Assembly (NCBI GenBank): GCA_036873135.1
Contig: JAPTYO010000017.1
Coordinates: 7,068,001-7,132,000 of the forward strand
Length of the DNA stretch: 64,000 nt
Direction of reading: 5' to 3'
DNA from: Clarkia xantiana subsp. parviflora
Lineage: Eukaryota > Streptophyta > Magnoliopsida > Myrtales > Onagraceae
Part shown: positions 43,936 through 54,257 of the stretch, in pieces
Layout: each line of letters begins with the position of its first letter
Numbering within the stretch: the stretch's first letter is position 1
The notes under the pieces: generated by a model
Database searches by the model: none
Seen by the model: only the letters and a program-made list of their open reading frames with translations
What the model was told of the DNA's origin: nothing
Translations under genes and position numbers: made by a program

Positions 43936-44567
43936 GCTTTAGTATTCCTTTCTCATTGGAGAGCCTTCATTGCTATAGTTGCCTTTTGTGTAGGCTATGT
44001 TTGTTGGGTTAGGTCCCGATGTCTCGTCTTGTCGGATGTTGTATCCTTTATGCTCTTTAGATGTCTCCTTCATGAGTTGTGCTTGACGATGTTCAAGTCT
44101 GATACGAGCATAGGTCACTCGAGGGCGACATGCATGACAATAACATTTGTCGGAGGTTGATTTGTGTGGCTTGTAAGACAATTCTCTTCTTGATGGGTCG
44201 AGCTTATTTTGAGAGCTTTGACCTTCGGATTTCATGTCTTTGCTATCCTTCTTGGTGGTGTTGGGTTCCTTTGAGATACTTCTCTTGACTTGTGATATGG
44301 GTGGTAGGATAACTCGTTACTTTTCATGATAACCTCCTGTGCTTCTGTATATGATCCTTTGGTCATGGACTCTTCTCTTGGTGTGTTTCCTTTACTTGTC
44401 TTTCTTTCGTGCTTTCCTTCATGTCATACCTGCCATTTCATAAAGAAAAAACATTACTTGTTCTTCACATTACTTTACTTAGAAATTTCTTTCTCACGGT
44501 ATCCTTCTGAGCATGGTGTGATGATCTCTTCTGATACCCCTTACACGGTATACGTTGTACTGTTAGA
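43936..44567. other. 3' flank of antisense gene in C
   Basis: From about 44330 it is nearly identical to 2060-2260 of A (CATTACTTGTTCTTCACATT, GATACCCCTTACACGG). Earlier sequence has no recognised feature. Confidence 0.6.
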
Positions 44568-45300
44568 CCAAAGATACGCTCTTGGTGGGCGTCGAAAACT
44601 GTTCACGAGACAGGCTCTCGGATGGCACTTAACGTTTCACAGGATAGGCTCCCGGAGGGCTCAGGTTAGACCAAAGATACGCTCCTGGTGGGCGTCGAAC
44701 TGGTAGATTGAAATCTACCTCAAGATACGCTCTTGGGGGCGTCGAACTGGTAGTGTTTTTTCTACCTCAAGATACGCTCTTGGGGGCGTCGAATCTGGTA
44801 GGTTGCAAATCTACCTCAAGATACGCTCCTGGGGGCGTCGAATTCGTAGTTTTTGGAACCACTCTCAAGATACGCTCTTGGTGCGTCGAAGTTCGTAGTG
44901 TAATAACTACTCTCAAGATACGCTCTTGGGGGCGTCGAAGGTCGTAGTATGAACACTACTCTCAAGATACGCTCCTGGGGGCGTCGAAGTTCGTAGTTTT
45001 TGGAAACCACTCTCAAGATACGCTCTTGGTGCGTCGAATGTCGTAGTGTAATAACTACTCTCAAGATACGCTCTTGGGGGCGTCGAATGTCGTAGTATGA
45101 AAACTACTCTCAAGATACGCTCTTGGGGGCGTCGAAGGTCGTAGTATAAAAACTACTCTCAAGATACGCTCTTGGGGGCGTCGAATCTGTTCGCGGGATA
45201 GGCTCCCGGAGGGCACAGAGTTCGTAGTTTTAGAACTACTCTCAAGATACGCTCTTGGGGGCGTCGAATGTGTTCGCGGGATTGGCTCCCGGAGGGCTCA
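44568..45300. repeat. Tandem hairpin array (element C)
   Basis: About fourteen units of the CAAGATACGCTCTTG type, mixed with CGAGACAGGCTCTCG (44608-44622), CGGGATAGGCTCCCG (about 45195) and CGGGATTGGCTCCCG (about 45277). All keep a 5-bp stem and 5-base loop, so three stem classes lie within one array. Confidence 0.9.
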
Positions 45301-45389
45301 TAATGTTACCTTATCTTGTGTCCTTTCTCATGTAGGGTGCGTCTTTGGTATGCTTTTCGAGTCTTTACTTGACTTTTCCTTCTATGATA

Positions 45390-45660
45390 CTGCATGCTAC
45401 CACGCTTTTCCTTCAATGTGCGAGATCACCTCTCGAGGGCGATGTTTGTGTGTTGCCAACTTAGGACGAGTTCGTATAGGGAGTTGATGATGTTTTCCTC
45501 TTACGTGACCTCTTCTAGGAAAAGTGGTATTGCATGTTCTTGTGATCTTCTGCCTCTAATCTCTTCTTTTACACTTAGGTGGACTACCAAGCACTTATTC
45601 GTTTGGTGCCCCCCAAGTTGCTTGGTGGTCACACCGCCTTTCATATTTGGCCGTTGAAGG
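45390..45660 (-). pseudogene. Gag-like zinc-knuckle module of C, frameshifted
   Basis: The minus strand encodes CDHQATWG and, after a one-base shift, HQTNKCLVVHLSVKEE. This aligns with CDYHGTWGHKTNNC and its KVEIEEM continuation in D (57530-57640), at the same place just before the array. Weak on its own; support comes from D. Confidence 0.5.
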
Positions 45661-47950
45661 CCCCTCGTTCATTTTCTTGGTTAGGTACCCCTTATGCTCG
45701 GGGCTCCCTTGTCTGCTTGTTTGAATGCGATGAGTGTCCCTTGTAGGATTTACTCTTTCTCATGCTTGCTTGTTTCAGTCATAGGCATGGTTTGGATGAT
45801 GTCTTTGTCGGATGTGTCTTTGGAGGTTGGGTGGAAGAGCTTTTGCTTTGGGTGGGGGTGGATTTTATTCTCTTGATAACCAGGATGCGGCAGTGTTTGT
45901 ATCCTAGGGGTGCTTGTAAATTCTTTCCCCCCCTTCCTTGTGTTTTAGGTTGAAAAGCTCTCTCATAGAATGGCGTCTTGGGTTGTTAATCTCGTAGGTG
46001 TGTTTCAGACTAGTCAATCTAATCCATGCTCTTTGCTCGTGCATGGGGGGGGGGGGGGGTCTGACCGGGCTGTGATAATCTTGGAGTGTTGTGGCACTTA
46101 GTGTGCTTTTCCTTTTCCTTTACATTGGAGTATTCTTCAATGCTTTTAGGGAATGTCACATTGGTCATGCTCCTCCCACCTTGAATCTTGATTATAGATT
46201 TCCTTTGAATTAGGACTTGAACCTAAAAATGATGTTTTCCTTTAGGTTTGCAAGTGATGCTCCATGATTTTCTATGGGTTTGTCCCCGTATTGGCTATTC
46301 CTTGTTGGATAGCTTCATTAGAGGCTGCATTTGTGTTGCGTACGTATACGTGTTTGAGGTGTGTTGAGCTGACAAGTCCCTCCTTTTTTGTTTTTTCATA
46401 ACCTTCATTCATCATTTATTCGGCGTATGGCCTTAAAGGCGGGATATTTTTCTAGTGCCCCTTTTATCGTGGTTCTCCTCTTGATGGGATGCCAGAGTCA
46501 AATGTCTTATCATTTGCAGACAAGGTGGTTGATCGGGATGTGCGTCTAGTGTGAGGGTCGATCTTGAAACCTTACTCCCCAAGCTTTTGAGCTCTTCTTT
46601 GGTTGATCTTGTAGAACTATTATCCTTCCCTAAGGCTCTTGATAGGAGATGTATCTCATTTTCACACTCTAGTTGTTGCACTATCTCTTTTGCTAATCTT
46701 GCATCTTTAGAATTTCTCTCTTGGTGCATGACTTCAATGACAGGATTTTCTACCGATGTTTATTCTATTAGGACTTGTATCCTTGGTTGCCTTCCTTTCT
46801 TGTGAGATAGCGAAGGAGTGTTTGTGAACACTCCAATGTGTCGTACTTGGTAGAGGTATGCGCCTGATCTTTATGGCGCTGTCTTGAATCTTCGTGTACC
46901 TATCTCTGATGAACATGTTATTCATTACATATATAGTACGGAGTCCAAGGATCTCCGGGTTAGGATCGTAGTTTGAGAACAGAGACATAGTCATCTATTA
47001 GATAACCTCTTTATCTACGGAATTTATTTTTGCAAAAATAGATGCAAGGATACATGTAAGGATACTTGTAAGGATACTTGTTCCATCCTTACTCCTGGTT
47101 CATTTGCAGTGCCGTGTCCTTAATGGGTGTGTTGATGTTCCTCTATAGGATGTTGGGAGTGCTCAACTTATTTTTGTAAGTGAGCCTTCCATCTTGTGAT
47201 CTTTCCCAGAAACTTGACCTTATAGGTGCCCTTTGAGATTGAGAAATCTGTTTCTTGTGCATCTCTTGATGGCGACGACCTTTTACGGATTCTTCTAGTG
47301 GTCCACCTGTGTACATATATACCACGGAGCCTGAAGGCGTCCGGTATGGTCTTTCTTGGAAAACATGTTGATATCAAGTATCAAAATATACCCCTTTTAG
47401 GGAGTTGACTTGTTATGCAGTTAAATTAAATAAGAGGATATGGGAAGGATATGAGTGTGGGGGGTTGATACCCCTTGGTTCCTTGGTAATGTAGCTGTCT
47501 TCCTCCAGTAGTCTGTGTGTATTCATTCCACTTGAGGAATATAAGGTCGCATCCTTGCAAGGTGGACTATGTGGAGGTGTATCCTTCATGTATGCTATGT
47601 GCGATCTCACTCTACTATGTCTCTCCATGAGACTTCCCATTGTAGTAGCTATGTGCTGACGTGGTGTGGTACTCTATGAGTCCCCTGTTCAAATCCTTGT
47701 CTTTTCAACTCCTCCCCTATCCTAGGGGGATGTGTGCCAAGGGTTGTCATGCACAAGGGGTTTGGATCTGTCGTGCTGTATCATGGGTAGGTGGTTGCCT
47801 TATTGTGTTGTTGGGACTATGTCCCTCCCTTTTAGCTTTCCTTGATATGTTCCTTAGTCATGTCTGTAGTGATACGGACTGTATGTGTACATTGCCAGGG
47901 TGGATGTTGGAACTCCTATATCCTTGTTGGTCTGGCATGTATGTCCACCC
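45661..47950 (-). other. Element C internal sequence, unrecognised
   Basis: Several minus-strand frames of 60-100 codons (for example 46994-46734 and 46729-46433, the latter Glu/Lys/Leu-rich) without a domain I know. A run of G lies at 46045-46059. It occupies the place of gag core, protease and pol. Likely decayed or replaced coding sequence. Confidence 0.4.
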
Positions 47951-48666
47951 TTAGTGTGGTGTATGTCCCTGTTGGGGTACTTGGTTGAATCCATGCCTCC
48001 TTGGAGGTCTTGCCTGTCTATCTGCCCCCAGAGGGGTGTATGCCCTGGCATCCTGCTGTGTCTGTTGCTGCCTTGGAGGCACAGACTGCTGCCTTCCCCC
48101 TGGGGGTGGCCTTTGGTTGTCTCTCATTTGTTCTCCTCGCTGCCCTGTTCGAGGGTGCGAGTGGCGTTCTTCCGTTGGGATTTGCTCCTCTTCATGAGCT
48201 TCTTCTCCTTCCTGTCGGTGTTGCCTTTCCTGCCTATTCCTTAGGGTCTCTCTGTAAGCTAGTAGCTCGTCTGAGGCGCTCATCAACCCTGGAGTCACTG
48301 TATGTGCTCCCTGTGTGTATGCCGGCCTTATGTTGGTTATGTGGGCACGATTGTCGTTCTTTTGAGTCAGTATTCCATATGGATACCCTTGAGGTTGTGC
48401 CTCATAGTGGTATCCCTGTGGAGGTGCTGTGTATTGGGATGACACTCCTTGTTGCCCCCCTGTTCCTGTGGCTTCCTAGTCAATGGAGTTGGAGCTGTGG
48501 AAGCCTCCTCCCTGCCTGTTAGGCTGGGGTGCCTGTGGGGCTACCTGAGGCTCTGGTGTGCAGGTTGTTTCTCTGGGTTAGGCTGCCTTGCTGGAGGTGT
48601 AGGCTGTCTCCCTCGCCTATTGCCCCCAGGTGGGCGGTGATGCCTAGATACTAAGTTGTTCGTCAT
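47951..48666 (-). pseudogene. gag: N-terminal gag region of element C
   Basis: Starts with ATG at 48666-48664 (MTNNLVSRHHRPPGG), then shifts frame to a Pro/Gln/Tyr-rich stretch (SSQYTAPPQGYHYEAQPQGY) and an Arg/Gln/Glu-rich stretch. D has the same order (MSNNLPSRDN, then QYTAPPQGYHYGTHPQ). The gag core domain (RFNQNLAD and similar in D) is missing. It is unlikely to make working Gag. Confidence 0.75.
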
Positions 48667-48695
48667 CGCTCTTGTTATTGCCAGGCTTTCTGTTC

Positions 48696-48715
48696 GAAGC
48701 CCGCAGACGGCGCCA
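48696..48715 (-). other. Primer binding site, element C
   Basis: TGGCGCCGTCTGCGGGCTTC on the minus strand, two bases inside the 5' LTR. Confidence 0.87.
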
Positions 48716-48717
48716 AG

Positions 48718-49693
48718 TGTTAGGTTATAAAGTCTAGGTCAACGGGTCGTCAATCTAGAATTTATCTCCCACTAATGAAATGTCGGGTTCAGTGTTCCTA
48801 AGACTAGTCGTTCTGATCCATGCCCTTCTGCTCCCTTGGGGTAGTCGTTCTGATATATGCCTTCTCTTCTCTCCTTCTGACCTCCTTTCCTTCTCTCCTT
48901 CTGACCTCCTTTCCTTCTCTCCTTCTGACCTCCTGAGGCTAGTACTTCTTACCCCTGGGGCTTGTCCTACTGCTCTATGCTCTTCTGCTTCCTTGGCTCT
49001 CTTCTCCTTGCTACCCTGCAAGAGGGGCAATACCAGGCACAGAGGGGGGGGGGGTGGTGCCTGATGAACCCTCTCCGATGCCTAAGTCAGTATGGTTTTA
49101 GAGAGATAAAGCTAGAGAGATGTCAGAGCAAAATTGTGCAACTTGCCAAGATGTCCAAATGAGTTGTGAAGGTGGGGTATTTATAGGCAACGGTGTCATT
49201 AAGGTGGCTTAATGACATCGTTAACCTTTAAACACAATTAATTAACCTTTAAGCGCATAATTAAGACCTTAGGATACGGAGAAGGTAGGCGGCGTGAACC
49301 GAGTGTGGGTGTCCGAAAATGGCGCAGGGGCCCTTGGGGGGAGGAGAAATCCGACCCCCAAGGGTAGGGGTTGGGTGAGGGCACCCAACCCCTCCTAGGG
49401 AGGATGGGGTTGGCCAACCCCATCCCTCCTAGGAGAGATCGGGTTGGTCCACCCGATCTCCCCTAGGAGAGATCGGGTTGGCTGACCCGATCTCTCCTAG
49501 GGGAGGTCGGGTGTGGCCACCCAACCTCACCTAGGTGAGTTTGCCTCGGCCGGACGAGCGCTCCGGCCTCGTCCGAGCCGTTGATGTGTTCACGAAGTGT
49601 TCGGGTTGAAGTTTCGATTTACAATTGGTAATGGGACGATAAAAATACAACGGTTTGGAAGTCAACGGGTTCAAATTGGGCGTATATCCATCA
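48718..49693 (-). repeat. 5' LTR of element C
   Basis: 976 bp. TATTTATA at 49178-49185 on plus (TATAAATA on minus), an 11-G run, three 22-bp units near 48870-48930, and the palindrome chain 49327-49535 with one unit fewer than the 3' LTR. Confidence 0.94.
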
Positions 49694-49698
49694 GGTTC
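49694..49698. repeat. Target-site duplication of element C, right
   Basis: GGTTC, matching 40318-40322. Confidence 0.92.
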
Positions 49699-50543
49699 CA
49701 CGGGTCAAAACCGGAGCGGGTCAACCAACCGTTTTTCTCAATCAGTCCGACCCATCCGGGTCGGTCGGACTAGGCAACTAAATGGGTCGAACCAAACCGA
49801 CCCGGTTTGCGTGAAGAACCAACTGAATTCCTATTTTGAACAGAACCGGTCCGGACCAAACCGTTTTTAACTAAACCGGACCAGCTAAACCGGTTTAACC
49901 GGACTGAACCAGATCGGATTTGACTGAACTGGACCTTTAAATCAGAACGACCCGAGTCAACTGAAAATAAGATGGTCAAATTTTAAAATCCAAATGTTTT
50001 CGAACTTATAAAATTACCTACACAATGCTCATAGGTTTAATATTTTCAAATTATAATTAAACCTAATGCCTAGTTTTGATTGTGGAGGTGGATCTTGGAA
50101 ATGCATGATTTTGGGACTGAGTCATTTAGTGGGTTGAATTGCAATTGCTATTTAATTGATATTATTGCATGATTAGAACTGTCGTCTTGACTATGTCAAG
50201 CTAGCTGGACAATATATATTGAGGGAAGATCCCTGAATTTCAATTAATGAGTTGCGCACTATATATGTTAGACATGCTGTGATGGTTGAAATGTCTAGGA
50301 TTCATATCTAGAAGTTTGCATGATTGATTGATAGCATAAATTGCAAGTTATCCCCAAATGTTTTAAAATTGAAAATTAGTCGCAAAATATGCATGTTTAA
50401 TGTGATGTGATCAGGAATGATGCGTACGCATGAATGTTGAGGATGTAGCTGCATGTGATAATTTACTTATGTAGTAGAATTATATATGCAAGCATGAGTT
50501 CCTTGGAACATTAGACGCATGACGCCTATGCATGATGAATGGT
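49699..50543 (+). other. Copia E leader, second piece
   Basis: Noncoding. A stretch of AACCGG/GGTCGG-like words (49700-49930), then CAAGCTAGCTGGAC and AT-rich sequence as in copia F (20300-20720). It is cut by D at about 50543. Confidence 0.7.
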
Positions 50544-51033
50544 TTGAGCACTATATATAGGTTTCAGGGGGATTAAGATATCTTAATGACACTATTAATC
50601 CCTAAGTGCACTTAATTAACATATAACGAAGGGAATAAGCCCTTAAAAGCACGGAGAGGTTGGTGAAAATGACTAAGTGTTGGACGGGTAAAACGATGTC
50701 GGGACTCCGTGGGAAGAGGTACATATGACAAGGTTTGGGACGTCGCACACGCCCTTGGGGGGGGGGGGGTACGGTGTCCGGATAGGGTCTCAGGACCTTA
50801 GGGGTCGGATGAAAAATCCGACCCCAAGGTCTTGGGATCGGTCCAGCTGGTCCGATCTCACCTAAGTGAGGTCGGGCCAGCGGACAGGTCCAGATGAGTA
50901 TTTTTTGCTCGTACAGGCCGTTCGCGCTATGGGTAATGTGCTTGGGTCAAAGTTTTGAATTATAATCGTAAGTAGGGTGGCCAAAATAAGACAGTCCTAA
51001 TTAAAGCGGGTTCAAATTGGGCATATATCCATC
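50544..51033 (-). repeat. Truncated 3' LTR of element D
   Basis: Contains U3 and a CTATATATAG box (about 50550-50560) but stops about 10 bases beyond it; the R and U5 parts are absent. A run of 13 G lies near 50757-50769. U3 hairpins at 50787-50880 include CTGGTCCGATCTCAC / GTGAGGTCGGGCCAG, fully paired if G-T pairs are allowed. Confidence 0.88.
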
Positions 51034-51603
51034 ACATGCCCCCGAGTCAACCAACGGTCTATCCTTTGATTGACTCTATTTTATGATGGGATAACACGCG
51101 CAATTTTAAGCCGTGGTTTTACCTCTTGACGAATCATTTGCTTGTCCATAGGCGCGTTTTCCGTGCCTTGTCTTGCGTTTCTCAAATTAGAGGAATTGTA
51201 ATGTTAGAGTAAACGGGCACGTGCATAGGCACGTGTCTGTAAAATATGGATGTAATGAAAACTCAATCTCTTCGTGTATACATTCTAAAAACGTTAATAT
51301 ACACGGGAATGCAATGCAATCATGATTATGGGTTGATGCAGTCTGATTTCATGATATAGTAATCCATGGGTGTACGTGTAAAGAGGTTCCACGTGTAAAA
51401 AATATTTGAATCATGTCTAAAAAATTTCTATGTATGGCAATGTAAAAAATATGCATATGGAAAATGCTAACTTGAGTGGAGATATGACTAACTATAGTTA
51501 AGAGGGAGTAAAGGTGATATTTTCTATCTAACCCTTAGATCTTCTTTTATTCAAATTGATGGGTGAGATTATGTCTCCTCAAAAAACCCTACACACATTT
51601 ACT
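51034..51603 (-). other. Element D 3' noncoding region
   Basis: Starts with the polypurine tract (ACATGCCCCCGAGTCAACC on plus). It aligns loosely with 41335-41750 of C, including TTTCTATGTATGGCAATG near 51428. Confidence 0.7.
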
Positions 51604-51610
51604 TATAAAA
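51604..51610 (+). promoter_or_regulatory. TATA box of antisense gene (element D)
   Basis: TATAAAA followed by AATTACCTCATT, as in A (178-184) and B. Confidence 0.6.
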
Positions 51611-52270
51611 TAAGAGAAGAGAATTACCTCATTTAGAGCAACCATCATCTTTTCTCTCTAATTTCTCATTCTCGGGGGGTCAAGAAAGTTGTTTGCCCTA
51701 AAATTAGGGGTGGCCGGTCCGAAATCCATCGGTGAGAGAGAGGGATTCTGGCGCGGCGGCACGGCGGGCTCCTGGTCGGGACAGGCGGCGCGGCGAGCAG
51801 CTAGGCACGGCAAGGCCAGCTGCAGTGGAGGTCGACCAGCGCGGCGTCGGGAGGGGGAGGGCCAGTTTGATCCTCCACGTGGCGCGAAATCGGACGGCGA
51901 GGGGGGGTTTTCCAGCGCGACAGGGCTCCGGCGGGGGACATCGGTGGTCTTGCCGGTGACGACAAAGCCTTATTGGCCACTACGGGATTCCAATTTTGAA
52001 CCGAGTGTTCGAATTGGTTCGGGATTTACTAAGGTTCGATATTTTCCTTTCCGTGAACATATCAAATGCTCGTATTTAGATTGCCTATGCTTGACTTGTG
52101 ATGATTTCCCGAATGCTTGAATTGTGATTGTCGTGTTTGGTCGGACAATCGTTGTTTGCTCGGAAAATGGTGTTTGCCCGAGTAGATTTTCCCTGTTAGA
52201 TTTTTTTGTCGCAAAATTGCTCGTACGTAGCCGTTGTTGTTGGGTGTTATTGAGCCACAATTGTTATTTG
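51611..52270 (+). other. GC-rich antisense leader of D
   Basis: Downstream of the antisense TATA box. 51730-51960 is strongly GC-rich (GCGGCGGCACGGCGGGC, GGCGGCGCGGCGAGC) and unlike anything else in the window. A 143-codon frame (51689-52120) runs through it, but I find no conserved feature in the protein. It could be a 5' UTR or a captured fragment. Confidence 0.45.
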
Positions 52271-52274
52271 TTGA

Positions 52275-54100
52275 TTTTTTTTTTTTTTGCTGAAATTTCT
52301 GTTGCATTAATTCATAAAAATTAGAAGATATAAGAAAATCTGAGAAATTACATCCGTCTAAACATGAATGTGGATGTAATCTCTCTTTCGGCTAAATCAA
52401 ACAACGAAGGTGGTAGCCCCCTAAGAAGAAGAAAATTAAGAGACATTCTATCCCGATTCTTGAACATGGCCGCCAATTCATGCGCTAGCGTGTTGCCATC
52501 CCTCCTAATAAAACTAAATCACTTTCTTCCAAAGTAGACATTAAGTGTTTGACATCTCGGATATGAACTTCAATATCCCACCTGCCTAGCCATCCTTGCT
52601 CCGTGTTCAGGTATTGTATTACTGTCTGATTATCACCTTCCAGAATCACTTTTCGGCTTTTTAATTCTAATGCCAATTTGGCTCCCACCTTTGCTGCGAG
52701 CGCTTCTGCTTGAATTGCTGAATCAACCTTGCTCCAACCGAGAGCTGCTCCCATTATGCTTCCGCATTGATCCCTCGCAATTGCTGCGGCAATAGAGCTC
52801 CCATTCTGAAATGATGCATCAAAGTTTACCTTCAACCAAGAGTTAGGAGGTTTCGATCAATAGCCATGCGCTTGATGTTCCCTTATGAGGCCTCCATGGT
52901 GACTTTTGCTTCTTGCTTGAGTGACTTGGTAGGTGCTTGAATTAACCTCTTGAATGATCTGTTGGGGCTGGATTGCGACTTGCTCTCTTAAGAAACAGTT
53001 CATCACCCTCCATAGTTTGTCAATGGAAACACAAGCTGAGATGGTGAATTCCCAACATCTATCTCGAGGGATTGAGAGCTTTTCAGGTTATATAACCGTT
53101 GCTACCCATTCTTCAATGCTCCAGTTTATGCCTTGAGATGTATCTAAGCCCCATATATGCCTCCAGATGAGCATAGAATGCCGAAAGAAGAACAAAGCAT
53201 GTGTTAGGGTTTCGGTAGCCTCACCACAGATCAGACAATTGGTATCGATGGTGGTCATTCTTCTTTGCAGAGCATCTCTAGTAGAAATGCAGTCATTGAG
53301 GGCTCTCCATAATAACACCTTGTGCCTCTGTTGGATATTCAGGTTCCATAGGTCCTTCCATGTCCGCATCCCGTCTTCCGAAGTTGCTGAAGCTCTTTCG
53401 TCCATTAGAGCCCGCATACCAGATTTGACTGTGTAGGTCCCGGAGGTTGTAAGTGTCCAAAACAATCTATCTGGCATCAGCGTCTCAGAAGTGGTGATCC
53501 CCATCACCAATCCACACATTCTGTCTCAAAAAATTTCTGGAGTTTCTGCAAGTTCCATGTAAGAGTTACCGGTGAAAGTAACTCATGTACCTTGATAGGA
53601 GGATCTTCTTGTAAATTCCTACTACGAATGGCTTTAAATTCAGGAAGATTAGGAATCCATGGGTCCTCCCATATGTTTATACTATTTCCATCCCCTACTC
53701 TGTAGCAAGCTCCTTTTGTGATAATATTCCGAGCCCCCAAGATTGCTTTCCAGGTAGGTGAGTCGGAATCTTTTCGTTTCACCTTCTCAATGGAGTGGCA
53801 CCTGCAGTAACGCTTGAGGAGCAGATCAACCCACATCTTGTCGGCATTCGTCGATAAATCCCACGCTAACTTAGCCAGCATTGCAGTATTCATCTCCTTC
53901 ATCAGTCTAAATCCCATACCGCCCATTTCTTTTGGTAAGCATATGATCTCCCAAGATTTCATGCATAGGCCACGTGTAGCATCTGGATCTCTACTCCACC
54001 AGAAATTGCGTATCGCTCGATCCATTTCCTTGCAAGTGGCTACGGGGATTTCGCCCGTGAACCTTGCTCCCACTGCTACCCGTGCCTGGGTGAGCTTCCA
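52275..54100 (-). mobile_element. 5'-truncated LINE (non-LTR retrotransposon)
   Basis: The poly(A) tail appears as 14 T at 52275-52288. The 3' UTR is 52289-52484, then RNase H, zinc-binding and RT C-terminal regions lie further right. The right border is estimated from where LINE homology stops. No clear target duplication found. It is inserted in the antisense leader of element D. Confidence 0.8.
52485..54073 (-). pseudogene. LINE ORF2 C-terminal half
   Basis: Three frames in order: 54073-53504 has the segment after RT (ICKEMDRAIRNFWW-like, LPKEMGGMGFR, AMLAKLAWDL, NIWEDPWIP). 53519-53088 has the zinc-binding reverse transcriptase region (WKDLWNLNIQQRHKVLLWRAL, CLICGEATETLTHALFF). 52835-52485 has RNase H (KVNFDASF, QAEALA, LEGDNQT). 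A frameshift separates the first two near 53510, and a broken stretch lies before RNase H. The order is typical of plant L1-type LINEs with RNase H. The catalytic RT core is missing. Confidence 0.88.
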
Positions 54101-54257
54101 AGTGTTATGTCATTGGCACTCCTGGAAGTTTTCCTTGGTCCTATTCCGGTATTTCTATCAATTCTAGTACAAGAAGAAAACCGGGTTTGCATCCATGGTG
54201 ACTCGTTAGCATCCTCTTAGAGATGCTCGATTTAAGGAGTTGGGGCTAGGTGAGGTT

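Larger units (their letters stand above)
40323..49693 (-). mobile_element. Tat-lineage retrotransposon C, non-autonomous
   Basis: A complete minus-strand insertion with LTRs of 976 (5') and 1012 bp (3'), primer site 48696-48715, polypurine region 41335-41360, and duplication GGTTC on both sides. Inside, in element order: N-terminal gag remnant, unrecognised sequence, a gag-like zinc-knuckle module, hairpin array and antisense gene. No protease, RT, RNase H or integrase. The LTRs differ at about six bases plus one 34-bp unit and two G, so insertion was recent. Confidence 0.94.

Noticed and set aside
43649..43942. Histidine/cysteine-rich repeat protein (CGHDSHFKV)
   Set aside because: A frame through a 27-bp minisatellite; all other frames are open there too.
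51689..52120. 143-codon ORF in the GC-rich patch of D
   Set aside because: GC-rich DNA has few stops; no domain or conservation seen. Kept as a leader region only.
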